From contig VXPO01000178.1 in assembly GCA_009839505.1 (NCBI GenBank), forward strand, positions 8,654-72,653: DNA of 64,000 nucleotides, given 5' to 3'. Under the pieces are notes generated by a model that was given only the letters and a program-made list of their open reading frames with translations, did not search any database and had not been told where the DNA came from. Position 1 is the stretch's first letter. Each line of letters opens with the position of its first letter. The position numbers and the translations under genes are program-made. Positions 8,012 to 16,428 of this stretch are shown one piece after another. Source of the DNA: Gammaproteobacteria bacterium. GTDB lineage: Bacteria > Pseudomonadota > Gammaproteobacteria > Pseudomonadales > Azotimanducaceae.

Positions 8012-8844
8012 TGGCCGCCCGAGTCAATACCGCCATCCGGCGGCTCGCCAACGACGAACCGGTGTTCTACATCGGCAGCCACGCTGGCGCGGAACTCACC
8101 TTCGAGGCGGGTGTGCGGATGGCGGACACCTGGGCCGACTACATCAACATCGGCATGGAACACGGTCCCCTGGACCTCGCGGGACTCGACCAGTTCATGA
8201 AGGGCATGGCCTCCGTGTGCACGCCGACGCCGGCGGTGCTGGTGGAACTGCCGTTCGAGGCACGCAGCGTGGAGATCGTCCAAGCCAACGCCTGGCAGAT
8301 CCGGCAGCTTCTGACGTTGGGCGTACACGGCTTCATGCTCTGCCACGCGGAGCGCCCCGAGCCGGTGGCCGCCGTGGTGGAGGCCATGCGCTACACCTTC
8401 CGCGGCGGCACACGTGGCTCCGGCGGGCAGGGTGCGGCGGCGGAAATCTGGGGAGTGTCCGCCTCGGACTACCTCGAGGTGGCCGACCCGTGGCCGATGA
8501 ACCCCGCCGGCGAATTGCTGTTGGGACTCAAGATCGAGAACCGACGCGCGCTGGAAAACGCGTTTGAGACAACCGCAGTGCCGGGTGTCGCGTTCGCCGA
8601 GTGGGGCCCGGCGGACATGTCCATGTCCCATGGATACCAGGACGTGCCCCCGGACTTCAAGCGGCCCGAACTGCAGCACGCGCGCCAACGGGTGTTCGAT
8701 GCGTGCATGGCGGCTGGCATCCCCTTCCTTGAGGGTTGCACCGAGGACAATCTGGCACAGAAGCTGGCGGACGGCGTGCGCGTCATCCCCGGTACGGAAC
8801 GTCTCAAGGAACTGGCCGCCGAGTTGCGGGCACGGCCGACGTAA
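8011..8844 (+). CDS. HpcH/HpaI-type aldolase/citrate lyase family protein
   Basis: The 277-residue protein resembles class II pyruvate aldolases of the HpcH/HpaI family, which cleave 4-hydroxy-2-oxo acids using a divalent metal. It shows the GMEHGPLDL region corresponding to the family EH motif, LVELPFEARS, a GVHGFMLCHAE strand and an ENRRALEN metal-ligand region. It is translationally coupled to the upstream serine hydrolase. A hydrolase that opens an ester or lactone followed by a retro-aldol step is a plausible pair, but this is inferred only from adjacency. The annotated frame begins exactly at the overlap ATG. Confidence 0.85.
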   Translation: MAARVNTAIRRLANDEPVFYIGSHAGAELTFEAGVRMADTWADYINIGMEHGPLDLAGLDQFMKGMASVCTPTPAVLVELPFEARSVEIVQANAWQIRQLLTLGVHGFMLCHAERPEPVAAVVEAMRYTFRGGTRGSGGQGAAAEIWGVSASDYLEVADPWPMNPAGELLLGLKIENRRALENAFETTAVPGVAFAEWGPADMSMSHGYQDVPPDFKRPELQHARQRVFDACMAAGIPFLEGCTEDNLAQKLADGVRVIPGTERLKELAAELRARPT

Positions 8845-8853
8845 ACGGGTTGA

Positions 8854-9121
8854 CTAGTGGTCGAACACACTTGAAATGACGTATCTGTGGTCGCAGGTGT
8901 GTTCCTCGCGAGGCGCGGTCGCGAAGTCGTACCGGGGCACGTCGAGCGGGCGCAACGCGGCGAGGGACGCACCGGCGACCACCCGAAGGGCGCGCCCACA
9001 AACGCCCATCCGCGTTGTTGGCGCCTCTCGACGTAACCCCGCTATGCCTTCGAGGCGCCGCCTAACGGCTGGACGCTTGTGGACGCGCAGATACGTCATT
9101 TCAAGTGTGCTCGACCACTAG
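8854..9121. mobile_element. MITE-like element with 34-bp terminal inverted repeats
   Basis: The 268-bp element begins CTAGTGGTCGAACACACTTG and ends with its complement. The 34-bp arms (8854-8887 and 9088-9121) differ at one base. Both outer ends are CTAG, consistent with a TA target duplication. An inner 8-bp pair GGCGCCTC/GAGGCGCC (9020-9027, 9052-9059) encloses a loop with CCCCGCTATGC, shared with the element at 6591-6754. No protein of family length is encoded. The transposase that would mobilise it is not in the window. Confidence 0.75.
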
Positions 9122-9130
9122 GCTCCGAGC

Positions 9131-9811
9131 GTGCGCGAACTCGACAATCCCGCTTGGCATGCGCTCAAGGGCGAACAGCGTGCGTTCGGAATGGTCGGCG
9201 AGCGGGCTGCGCGCTACCTCCCTGACGTCTCGCCCATTGCGGCCGTGGCGGACCAGAGCCAGGAGGCCTTGGTGGAGTTGGCGGGCTTCGTCGAGCCGGG
9301 ACGGTTCGTCGCGGTGGTCGCGCCCGGCGAGTTGCCCGACGAGCTTTGGCGCTTGGCTGCGATGGCACCTTTGTCGCAATGGGTCTGCCCCGACCCGCCT
9401 GCCGTCGACGCCGAGATCGACTGGGTGGAGCTGACCGATGCGCACGCCGGCGAGATGCTGGAACTGGCGCGGGCGACGGACCCCGGACCCTTCGAGACGC
9501 GCACCCATCGTCTTGGGGATTACGTCGGCGTGATCCGCGACGCCAGACTGGTGTCCATGGCCGGCGAGCGGATATGCCTGTCCGGCTACCGCGAGGTGAG
9601 CGCGGTGTGCACGGATGCGGCCTTCACGGGACGCGGCTTCGCGCAGGCCTTGGTGCTGGAGATCGTCCGCCGGCAGCAGAGCGCCGGGTGCATACCGTTT
9701 CTGCACGTCAGGACGGGAAGTCCGGCGGAAGCGCAGGCGATCCACGTCTACGAGAAGCTGGGCTTTCACAAGCGTGGGGACTACGCCATGTCGGTACTGG
9801 TGAGGAAATGA
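9131..9811 (+). CDS. GNAT family N-acetyltransferase
   Basis: The 226-residue protein has a C-terminal GNAT domain: a V-C-T-x-A-x-F-T-G-R-G-F-A-Q-A acetyl-CoA-binding motif (about residues 158-172) followed by HVRTGSPAEAQAIHVYEKLGF, the typical last helix and strand. The N-terminal half is a divergent region seen in FR47-like acetyltransferases. The start is GTG at 9131, just outside the right end of the MITE-like element, so the promoter may lie within that element. Its stop overlaps the next gene start (ATGA). The substrate is unknown. Confidence 0.85.
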   Translation: MRELDNPAWHALKGEQRAFGMVGERAARYLPDVSPIAAVADQSQEALVELAGFVEPGRFVAVVAPGELPDELWRLAAMAPLSQWVCPDPPAVDAEIDWVELTDAHAGEMLELARATDPGPFETRTHRLGDYVGVIRDARLVSMAGERICLSGYREVSAVCTDAAFTGRGFAQALVLEIVRRQQSAGCIPFLHVRTGSPAEAQAIHVYEKLGFHKRGDYAMSVLVRK

Positions 9812-10854
9812 GCGAAGAGACACCCACGGACGACACGCTGGTTCCGGGGGCCTCGGGTGATCGCAACGACCGGGCGAAGTCGCCGTGGTCCATTCTGTTC
9901 CGCGTCGCCACGTGGCTGCTGGCGGCGGGATGCTTCTACCTTGTCTACGGCAAGATCGAGGAGGCGGCGGCGCGCGATGGCCTGAACGCTTGGCAGTACC
10001 TCGTGGAGTTCTTCGGCGAGGCCGACTGGGTGTTCTGGCTTGCGCTGATGATTCCCTATTCGGTGTTCTTCTTCCTGGTGGACAGCCACGTGACCTGGCG
10101 GGTCGTGCGCTGGTTCAACGCTCCGGAGCTCAAGTTCACGAGCATGCTGCCGATTCGCGCCAGCGCATACATCCTGTCGCTCGTCAACGAACAGGTGGGC
10201 AAGGGGGCGATGACGCTGTACCTGCTGCGCCACCACAAGGTTCCCGGTTGGCGGGCGCTATCGAGCATGATCCTGCTCGGCCTGATGGAGATCTTCCAGC
10301 TCCTGCTGTTCTCCGCCATCGGCGTTGCGCTCAACTTCCAGCTGGTTGTGGAGGCGTCGACCCAGTGGCCGCTCGACGTCATCCTGCCTGCGGTGATGCT
10401 CTTCGCGTTCGTCTACCTGCCCGTTCACATCGTGTACTTCCGTACCGGCGAGGGGGGGTTGAGGGAAAAACCCATCCTCACCGCGTTCCGCCAGGCTCGC
10501 CCGGTCCACTATTTCCTGATCGTGCTGTTCAAGGCGCCCAACCTGATCGGCGCCGTCATCGTCTACACGTTCGCGCTGGAGCTATTCCAGGTGGACGTGA
10601 GTCTCGGCCAGATGCTGGCGTTCCTGCCGGTAATCTTTCTTGCGGCGGCGTTGCCGCTGCCGTTCCACGCCGGCGCGCTCGTGCTGTGGACGGTGCTGTT
10701 TCCGGACTATCCCGAGGTGGCGGTGTTCAGCTTCGTGATGCACACCTTCTTCGTGTTGTTCAACGCCTCCATCGGCGTGCTGTTCCTGCCGCGTGCCAAC
10801 CGGGAATTGTTCGGCGTGGGCGGCTTCAGGGTCGGTCGATCTCGGACTGGGTGA
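9808..10854 (+). CDS. Polytopic membrane protein, YbhN/flippase-like
   Basis: The 348-residue protein has a short polar N-terminus and about eight hydrophobic segments, with loops such as RASAYILSLVNEQVGKGAMTLYLLR (reported here only by its position, near residues 110-135). This layout recalls the membrane domain of lysylphosphatidylglycerol synthetases and YbhN-type predicted lipid flippases, but no diagnostic catalytic motif is seen. It starts by an ATGA overlap with the acetyltransferase upstream, so the pair may act on the same substrate. Its 3' end overlaps the convergent PhyH-HEAT gene by 29 bases. Confidence 0.7.
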   Translation: MSEETPTDDTLVPGASGDRNDRAKSPWSILFRVATWLLAAGCFYLVYGKIEEAAARDGLNAWQYLVEFFGEADWVFWLALMIPYSVFFFLVDSHVTWRVVRWFNAPELKFTSMLPIRASAYILSLVNEQVGKGAMTLYLLRHHKVPGWRALSSMILLGLMEIFQLLLFSAIGVALNFQLVVEASTQWPLDVILPAVMLFAFVYLPVHIVYFRTGEGGLREKPILTAFRQARPVHYFLIVLFKAPNLIGAVIVYTFALELFQVDVSLGQMLAFLPVIFLAAALPLPFHAGALVLWTVLFPDYPEVAVFSFVMHTFFVLFNASIGVLFLPRANRELFGVGGFRVGRSRTG

Positions 10855-12754
10855 ATCGCCCGACGGCGGATCTTTCGAAACCGCCGCGCACCAGCGGCTC
10901 CCAACTGTGGATGGGCATGTCCTCGAGGAGGGCCGTCAGCGTGCGTCCTATGTCGGCATCGCCATCGCCCAGATTGGCGAGGCGGTTCACGGCGTCAAGC
11001 GCGGAGCCGACGCTGAACACGTTCTCGTCGGTCCGCACGACTTCGATCAGCCCGGCCACGACGCGATCGAGCGCGTTGCCAAGGACCGCCGTGCCGTGTG
11101 AGCAGAGCACAACCATGGAGGTGAGGACGTTCTCGCGCACCACCGAGCGCACGCGCTTGAAGCGCTCCGTGCCGTAGTTGATGCCGATGCCCTCGCACAC
11201 ATCGCATTCGTCGGTGGGCCGCACGAACTTGATGCTTCGGTTCTGGGCGATGTTCATCGCGAGCCGGTTCTCCTCGTGCGCGAGGCAGTCGATGAGGGCG
11301 TTGGCGCACTCTGGTACCAGGGACTTGCCGATGCCGGTGGCGATGGCTCGTCGCCCTAGGCAGCCCAGCGAAATTCCGGCGGCGGAGCGGACGTACGTCG
11401 ACGGGTCGTTCGCCAGCCGGTCGGTCACGGCATCGACAACCTCGCGCGTCAGCGGCGCGACTTCGCCAAGTCCGTACACGCCTGCCTTTCGAACCCACTT
11501 GACCGGCGATGCGGCGGCTTCCACGAGCACATCGGTGGCCTCCGGGCCGGCGGCGACGAGACCGTAGATTCCCGCGCGGCGCACGCTCTCGCGTTCGCTG
11601 TTGAGCGCCTTGCCCAGCAATCGGGTGGCGAGGACGGCGTCGCCGTTGGAGGCGAGCTTGTAGGCGGCGCCGATCCGGCATGACTCGTTGGCATCGCCGG
11701 GGGCATGGAGCCGGGCGAAGAGTTCCTGGGCTTCACGCTTGCGCGCGGCGCTGGAGAACGCCCGGGTCTCCGGCCGCGGGGCGGGCGGGGATCCGCAGTG
11801 AACCCAGTGGTGGTGATGACGCCACAGCACCGTCGCGTCGTCCGGTGCCTGGTTGAGATCGACTCCCGTCATGGGATCGATCCCGATCGCGTTCCAGTCG
11901 ACGTCGTCGGGTTCCTCGCCGTCCGGATCGGTCGTGCGGTGCAGCCAGAAACGCCACATGAAGCGGGGCCGATCTTTCCAGGTACGCCAGTCGTCGCGAC
12001 GATGGTTGCCGCGGTGGAACAGGTTGTGGGAATAGATGACGACACTGCCGGCCTTCAGCGGTGCCGCTTCGAAGGGCGCGAGGAGCGGCCAGCCGGTGTT
12101 CCGGACCGCTTCGCGCATGCGGACATCGTGGGCCGTGCGGCGGGCGACGATGTCCTCGGCGTCGTACGGGGAGTCGGGGCCGCTTACGGGTATTCGCTCC
12201 ATGCCGTCCACCTGGTAGTTGAAGTCGAGGTGGTCGGCACCGGCGAAGTTGTCATGGTTCTCCTCGTGGTTGAAGGTCCAGTACTGCGAATACGGCACGG
12301 TCGCGGTCGGGCCGTTGTCGGCGCGGACTTCCTGCGGGTAGTAGAGCATCTCGATCTGCACCGCCTGGTGATGGCGTTGCCTGCGCATGTTGTAGGGGCC
12401 GTTGTCGTCCTTGTGCCAGTGCTGGTCGCGGGATCCGCTGGCGAACGGCGTGTTGTGCGTGAACGGCACGATGGCCCAGTTCCGGCCGAGCAGGCGGTCG
12501 CAGGCGGCGACCACGCCCGGCGACTCGATGACATCGAGGACCTCGGGAATGAGCGCGGCCGTGATGTACCGGCCTGCGGCCACGGCTTGGCGTTCCTTTT
12601 CGTAGATCAAGTCGTGGATGGCGGTGGCGACCCCGAGGTCATCGGGTCCGAGTACGACGAGGCCGCGACTGGCGAAATCCCGGAGCAGGTGGTGCGGCGT
12701 TGTGGCCGGTAGCGGATCGCCGGTCCGTGCTACCAAAGCGTCGGCCTCGGCCAC
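10826..12754 (-). CDS. PhyH dioxygenase domain fused to HEAT repeats
   Basis: This 642-residue protein combines two domains. Residues ~20-320 form a PhyH-type oxygenase: HWHKDD supplies the HxD ligands, and SHNLFHRGNHRR the distal histidine and nearby arginine. Residues ~345-640 are alpha-helical HEAT-like repeats, including RRAGIYGLVAAGPEATDVLV, VRKAGVYGLGEVAPLTREV and VRSAAGISLGCLGRRA. HEAT repeats usually bind proteins or other macromolecules. Ordinary PhyH enzymes are about 250-350 residues, so the fusion is unusual. The start is GTG at 12754. The gene is monocistronic and convergent with the membrane protein gene at 9808. Confidence 0.88.
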   Translation of the reverse strand: MAEADALVARTGDPLPATTPHHLLRDFASRGLVVLGPDDLGVATAIHDLIYEKERQAVAAGRYITAALIPEVLDVIESPGVVAACDRLLGRNWAIVPFTHNTPFASGSRDQHWHKDDNGPYNMRRQRHHQAVQIEMLYYPQEVRADNGPTATVPYSQYWTFNHEENHDNFAGADHLDFNYQVDGMERIPVSGPDSPYDAEDIVARRTAHDVRMREAVRNTGWPLLAPFEAAPLKAGSVVIYSHNLFHRGNHRRDDWRTWKDRPRFMWRFWLHRTTDPDGEEPDDVDWNAIGIDPMTGVDLNQAPDDATVLWRHHHHWVHCGSPPAPRPETRAFSSAARKREAQELFARLHAPGDANESCRIGAAYKLASNGDAVLATRLLGKALNSERESVRRAGIYGLVAAGPEATDVLVEAAASPVKWVRKAGVYGLGEVAPLTREVVDAVTDRLANDPSTYVRSAAGISLGCLGRRAIATGIGKSLVPECANALIDCLAHEENRLAMNIAQNRSIKFVRPTDECDVCEGIGINYGTERFKRVRSVVRENVLTSMVVLCSHGTAVLGNALDRVVAGLIEVVRTDENVFSVGSALDAVNRLANLGDGDADIGRTLTALLEDMPIHSWEPLVRGGFERSAVGRFTQSEIDRP

Positions 12755-12784
12755 CGTGGGATCCGCGGAAGAGATGGAACCGGC

Positions 12785-13105
12785 TCAGCCGAGGGTAACG
12801 GCCGTGCCGTTGACGGAGACCATCATCATGGAGCCGTCGGGACCGACCACTTCGTAGTCGAGGTCGATGCCGACCACGGCGTCCGCGCCGAGGTCCCGTG
12901 CCGCCGCCTCGATCTCGTCGATGGCGAGCTCTCGCGCCTTCTTGAGCTCGCGCTCGTAGGCGGCGGAACGGCCACCGACGATGTCCCGGACATTGGCGAA
13001 GAAGTCCCGGAAGACGTTGGTGCCGATGATCGCCTCCCCGGTCACGAGGCCGCAGTAGTCGCGGATGGTCTTGCCCTCGACGGTGGGTGTGGTGGTGAGG
13101 ATCAT
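12785..13105 (-). CDS. YbjQ family (UPF0145) heavy-metal-binding-like protein
   Basis: The 106-residue protein matches the small YbjQ family: [13 protein letters not shown] at the N-terminus, [20 protein letters not shown], and a C-terminal half with [17 protein letters not shown]. Members form pentameric assemblies of unknown cellular role. The ATG at 13105 begins exactly at the conserved MILTTTP, so the 11 upstream in-frame codons were excluded. It starts 30 bases from the PhyH-HEAT gene on the same strand. The ~180 bp upstream (13106-13286) holds no recognisable gene. Confidence 0.9.
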   Translation of the reverse strand: MILTTTPTVEGKTIRDYCGLVTGEAIIGTNVFRDFFANVRDIVGGRSAAYERELKKARELAIDEIEAAARDLGADAVVGIDLDYEVVGPDGSMMMVSVNGTAVTLG

Positions 13106-13286
13106 GGCTGACTCCCAATGCGCTCGGCCGTCAAGCATGGACCGGACACAGGCGTCGATTCAACCAACATGTGCCGAAAGCAGTGTGGCGAGTGCGACCG
13201 CCCCGGAATCGCGCCGACGCGTCACGGCGAAACGTCGACCGCCGAAAATGCAATGCGCATGCGCCAGCGGCTCTCGCAAATGGGGA

Positions 13287-13877
13287 TCATCCCTCGTCAC
13301 GGCTTGCGGCTAGGGCGCGTAGGCGGTCGAACATGGATGCAAGGGTCGACACCAGCACCAAGAGCGCTGCCCAGTAGATCGCCTCGTCCGGCAGCCAGTC
13401 GATGCCCAGCGCGTTGCGCCCGATGACCGTGCCGGCGATGACGTAGTAGGCGATGCCGTTGGCGCGTCCTAGGCGGGAGGTTCGCAGCGGTTGCCCCGCT
13501 AGTGCCTTCGAGTCCAGCAGGTACTGCAGGAATGCGAGGGCGATGAACCAGGGCAGGATGCCTGGAACGACGTCGATGCCCGCGTCGACCTCGGCGTAGG
13601 CGATCCCCCACAAGGTGACCGTGACGAAGACCGCATCGGCGGTGTGGTCGAGGATTCCGCCGAGAGGCGAGACCGTGCGCCGCCAGCGGGCGATGATGCC
13701 GTCGAGAAAGTCGCTGGCCACGGCCGCCACGAATATCCAGCCGGCCAGCCGCCACTGACCGTCGAGCACCGCGGCGAGCGAGAACGGGGTCGCGGCGATC
13801 CGCAACAGGGACAGGGCATTGGCGGCCGTGAACCAACGGCGCCCCTGAGCGTTGTCCGGGCCTTGAGCGTCTGTCAT
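13287..13877 (-). CDS. CDP-alcohol phosphatidyltransferase family protein
   Basis: The 196-residue integral membrane protein has the complete CDP-OH-P signature D56-x2-D59-G60-x2-A63-R64-x8-G73-x3-D77-x3-D81. This family exchanges CMP from CDP-diacylglycerol for an alcohol to make phospholipid head groups. Around the motif are about six membrane segments. The similarity is generic, so PgsA-type or other specificity is not assigned. It is translationally coupled (ATGA overlap) to the upstream lipoprotein gene at 13874. Confidence 0.88.
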   Translation of the reverse strand: MTDAQGPDNAQGRRWFTAANALSLLRIAATPFSLAAVLDGQWRLAGWIFVAAVASDFLDGIIARWRRTVSPLGGILDHTADAVFVTVTLWGIAYAEVDAGIDVVPGILPWFIALAFLQYLLDSKALAGQPLRTSRLGRANGIAYYVIAGTVIGRNALGIDWLPDEAIYWAALLVLVSTLASMFDRLRALAASRDEG

Positions 13878-14317
13878 CGGGATCCGAGCCGGTACACCCA
13901 GGCATCCCTCACGAAGCTCCGCTCTCGGTCGCCACCGTACTTCTCGATGTAGGCGTCGATCACGTCCTCGAGCTCCCTGGGATCCTCTGCCCGCTTCGCC
14001 GCCAGCCTGTAGATGTCGTCGCCGATCCGCAGCCTGACACGCGGCTCCGCCTCGATCGCCCGCGCCCAGCGCGACTCGCCGCCGTCCGAAGCCACGTAGA
14101 AATGACGATTCACGGCAACGCCCCAGACGTTGACCGAGTAGGGGTCGGAGGGCCGGGTTTCGAGTTGGATCGTATGGAAGTCGCGGGTGAATCCCCAGTC
14201 GGCGGGCAAGGACCGCTCGGTGCCTGAAAGTTCACCCCCGGCGAACACGAACACTGGGTCACATGCCGCCAACGCGAACGCCGCGACAAGCATGCACCCC
14301 GCTCTGGCGCAGAACAT
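13874..14317 (-). CDS. Predicted lipoprotein with split-barrel (DUF2255-like) domain
   Basis: The protein starts MFCARAGCMLVAAFALAACDP, a lipoprotein signal with an LAAC lipobox, so it should be attached to a membrane outside the cytoplasm. The mature part, with DPYSVNVWGVAVNRHFYVAS and SRWARAIEAEPRVRLRIGDD, resembles the small split beta-barrel proteins of the PNPOx/DUF2255 type. Flavin or F420 binding is not certain. The ATG at 14317 fits the signal peptide better than an in-frame GTG 42 bases upstream. It overlaps the start of the phosphatidyltransferase gene. Confidence 0.7.
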   Translation of the reverse strand: MFCARAGCMLVAAFALAACDPVFVFAGGELSGTERSLPADWGFTRDFHTIQLETRPSDPYSVNVWGVAVNRHFYVASDGGESRWARAIEAEPRVRLRIGDDIYRLAAKRAEDPRELEDVIDAYIEKYGGDRERSFVRDAWVYRLGSR

Positions 14318-14421
14318 ACGGCGTGGGGCTCCGACTCGCGGCGCGTTGCGCACGACCACCTCTTGAGACTGCGAAAGGGACGGTATGCTACGCCGATGCG
14401 ACTGCCTTTGTGGAGTGAACG

Positions 14422-15342
14422 ATGCGAATAGCCAATCTGCAGCAGCCGCCGTGCAACGCGTCTTTGATGGGTGTCGTCAAGGGCGCGCTCGACCACTACG
14501 GGCACGGCTGCAGCGAAGCCGAGGCATTCGTCCTCTCGGGTCATGCCTTCGCCATCAACATCCATGGGGAGATCTGCCCCAGCAGCCCCTATTGCTGGCG
14601 CACTTTTCGGTTCGTCGAGCTGTTGCAGAACCTGGGCCTCGAACGGGAGGAACTCGGTACGCTGCCACCCAATGCGGACGAGGACGACAGGGTAAGCCTC
14701 GAGATGCGCGTGCGCGATTGTCTGGAGGACGGCGCGATCTGTTCGGTCCTGTGTCTCGACCACCAGCTTGTCCTCGGCCACGACGATGCCGGTTTCATCC
14801 TTTCGCAGCCTTGGGGAGACCCCGGCGCGGACACCACGCCCGAGCGGATGAGCTTCGGCACCTGGCGCGAGTTCGGGTTCGGTCCACCGGTTACGTTCTT
14901 CCGGTTCACCCGCACCGAACGCCGCCCGGAATCCGCGGCTGTCGATGCCGCCCTGGACTTCGCCGTCGAGGCATGGCGGGCGCCCGCGCAGTTTGCGGAG
15001 GAAGGATACGGTTTCGGGGCCGATGCGTATGGCAAATGGCTCACCGCCATCGACGCAGGCCACGCCGGCGAGCACGGCAATTGGTGGAACGCGACGGTCT
15101 GGGGCGAGTGCCGGGAGCGCGCTGGCGACTACTTCCAGGCCATTGCGGCCTCGGAATACGGCGGCGGCGTCGACCAGCAGCTCGCGCGCGAGTTGGCCGT
15201 GGACTATCGGGCCCTCGCACGGCTGCTGTTGCGCGCTTCCGACACGACCGCGACCGATGCCGACAAGCGCCGCTTCGTCGAACAGGCTCGCGACCTCGAC
15301 GCCGGTTGCACCGAACGTATCGCCGCACGCGCGCATCGGTGA
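14422..15342 (+). CDS. BtrH N-terminal-like protein, putative acyl-transfer cysteine protein
   Basis: The 306-residue protein is not confidently recognised. The first 60 residues (QQPPCNASLMGVVKGALDHY, then SEAEAFVLSGHAFAINIHGE) resemble the N-terminal domain of the butirosin protein BtrH, a papain-like fold whose early cysteine (here Cys11) carries out acyl transfer. The rest includes a hydrophobic central sheet region (VLCLDHQLVLGHDDAGFIL) and a helical C-terminus. A GGAG ribosome-binding sequence precedes the ATG at 14422. The stop overlaps the GTG start of the NAD(P)-binding gene, implying co-translation. Confidence 0.6.
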   Translation: MRIANLQQPPCNASLMGVVKGALDHYGHGCSEAEAFVLSGHAFAINIHGEICPSSPYCWRTFRFVELLQNLGLEREELGTLPPNADEDDRVSLEMRVRDCLEDGAICSVLCLDHQLVLGHDDAGFILSQPWGDPGADTTPERMSFGTWREFGFGPPVTFFRFTRTERRPESAAVDAALDFAVEAWRAPAQFAEEGYGFGADAYGKWLTAIDAGHAGEHGNWWNATVWGECRERAGDYFQAIAASEYGGGVDQQLARELAVDYRALARLLLRASDTTATDADKRRFVEQARDLDAGCTERIAARAHR

Positions 15343-16202
15343 CGCGGACTCTTGTCACGGGGGCGAACGGCCATCTCGGTCGACGCCTGCTCGAAGCGAT
15401 CGACGATCCGGTGCGCGCCGTGGTCCGCTCCAGGCGCGCGGCAGGCATGCTCGACGGCCACGAAGATGTCCATATCGTCGACTACACAGACGCTGTTGCA
15501 CTGACGAACGCCTGCGCCGACTGTTCGGCAGCCGTGCATCTCGTCGGCATCATCAAGGAGGGTGCCACGTCGAGCTACGAGACCGCGCACGTGGATGCAA
15601 CGCGAGCGCTCCTGGAGGCGGCCGCCGCATGCGGCGTCGAGCGAATCGTCTACCTGTCCATTCTCGGTGCCCACGAGCGATCGCCAAATCCGTGCCTCGC
15701 GTCCAAGGCGCGGGCCGAGGCGCTCCTGCTCGCCTCGCCGGTATCGAGTCTCGTGCTGCGCGTACCCATGGTGCTCGGCGAAGGCGATATCGCGAGTCGG
15801 TCGCTCCTGGCCAGTGCTTCGCGTCCGTTCAACGTGACCTTCCGGGGATCGAGCCGGGAACAGCCGATCTACGCCGGCGATGTGGTCGACGCCATCCTGG
15901 CTGGCCTCGCGCCTGACGGCCCCACGGGAGTCGTCGAACTTGCCGGGCCGCGTTCCTTGAGCCGCCGGGATCTGGTCACGGCCGCCTCGACCGTGGGCAC
16001 GAGGACGGTGTCGCTGCCACTATGGATCGGTCTCGGTCTTGCCGGGATCATGGCGTCGGTCAGCCGCAACCCGCCCGTGACCCGGGCCATGCTGGGCGTT
16101 CTCGACCACGACGACGACATCGACCCGAATCCTGCATCGGCGGCACTCGGGATCGAACTCACGAGCCTGGAACAAACCCTCGCCCGCATCTCAAGTCGTT
16201 AG
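15339..16202 (+). CDS. NAD(P)-binding (NmrA/atypical SDR) protein
   Basis: The 287-residue protein starts TRTLVTGANGHLGRRLL, a Rossmann fold with GxxGxxG dinucleotide-binding motif, followed by VRAVVRSRRAA, VHLVGII and IVYLSILGAH strands. It lacks a YxxxK catalytic pair and is therefore an atypical SDR resembling NmrA-like or complex-I-subunit-like proteins. It may be a sensor or reductase. The GTG start overlaps the preceding stop (GTGA). Its stop codon lies at the very start of the 25-bp repeat array. Confidence 0.82.
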   Translation: MTRTLVTGANGHLGRRLLEAIDDPVRAVVRSRRAAGMLDGHEDVHIVDYTDAVALTNACADCSAAVHLVGIIKEGATSSYETAHVDATRALLEAAAACGVERIVYLSILGAHERSPNPCLASKARAEALLLASPVSSLVLRVPMVLGEGDIASRSLLASASRPFNVTFRGSSREQPIYAGDVVDAILAGLAPDGPTGVVELAGPRSLSRRDLVTAASTVGTRTVSLPLWIGLGLAGIMASVSRNPPVTRAMLGVLDHDDDIDPNPASAALGIELTSLEQTLARISSR

Positions 16203-16336
16203 GGACATCCACCCTACGGAGAAAAAGGGACATCCACCCTGCGGAGGAAAGGGGACATCCACCCTGCGGAGAAAGAGGGACATCCACCCTGCGGCCAAGG
16301 GTGGATGTCCCCAAACCGGCATAGGGTGGATGTCCC
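16202..16336. repeat. 25-bp-period array, four direct and two inverted units
   Basis: Four units beginning GGGACATCCACCCT start at 16202, 16227, 16252 and 16277, an exact 25-bp period; the unit tail is (A/G)CGGAG(A/G)AA. Two inverted units, AGGGTGGATGTCCC, start at 16298 and 16323, again 25 bp apart. Direct and inverted units can pair into long hairpins. The array fills the gap between convergent genes (NAD-binding protein and yejE), where it may end transcription from both sides. The period is too short and the tails too uniform for a CRISPR array. Confidence 0.9.
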
Positions 16337-16392
16337 TTTCTACTCGCTTTCTACTCGTGTTGGCGAACCGGCAGCGTGCGTTGCACGAAGGC

Positions 16393-16419
16393 GGGCGACC
16401 ACAAGGGTCGCCCCTACGG
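16393..16419. repeat. 27-bp REP-like hairpin unit
   Basis: This unit, starting GGGCGACCACAAGGGTCGCC, is identical to the right arm at 44895-44921. It can fold as GGGCGACC-loop-GGTCGCCC. It lies 10 bases beyond the yejE stop codon and so could act in transcript termination or 3'-end stability. Confidence 0.75.
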
Positions 16420-16428
16420 GCGTTGATC

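Noticed and set aside
16202..16336. CRISPR array
   Set aside because: The repeat units are 25 bp including their tails, with no unique spacers, and orientation flips within the array. No cas gene is present.
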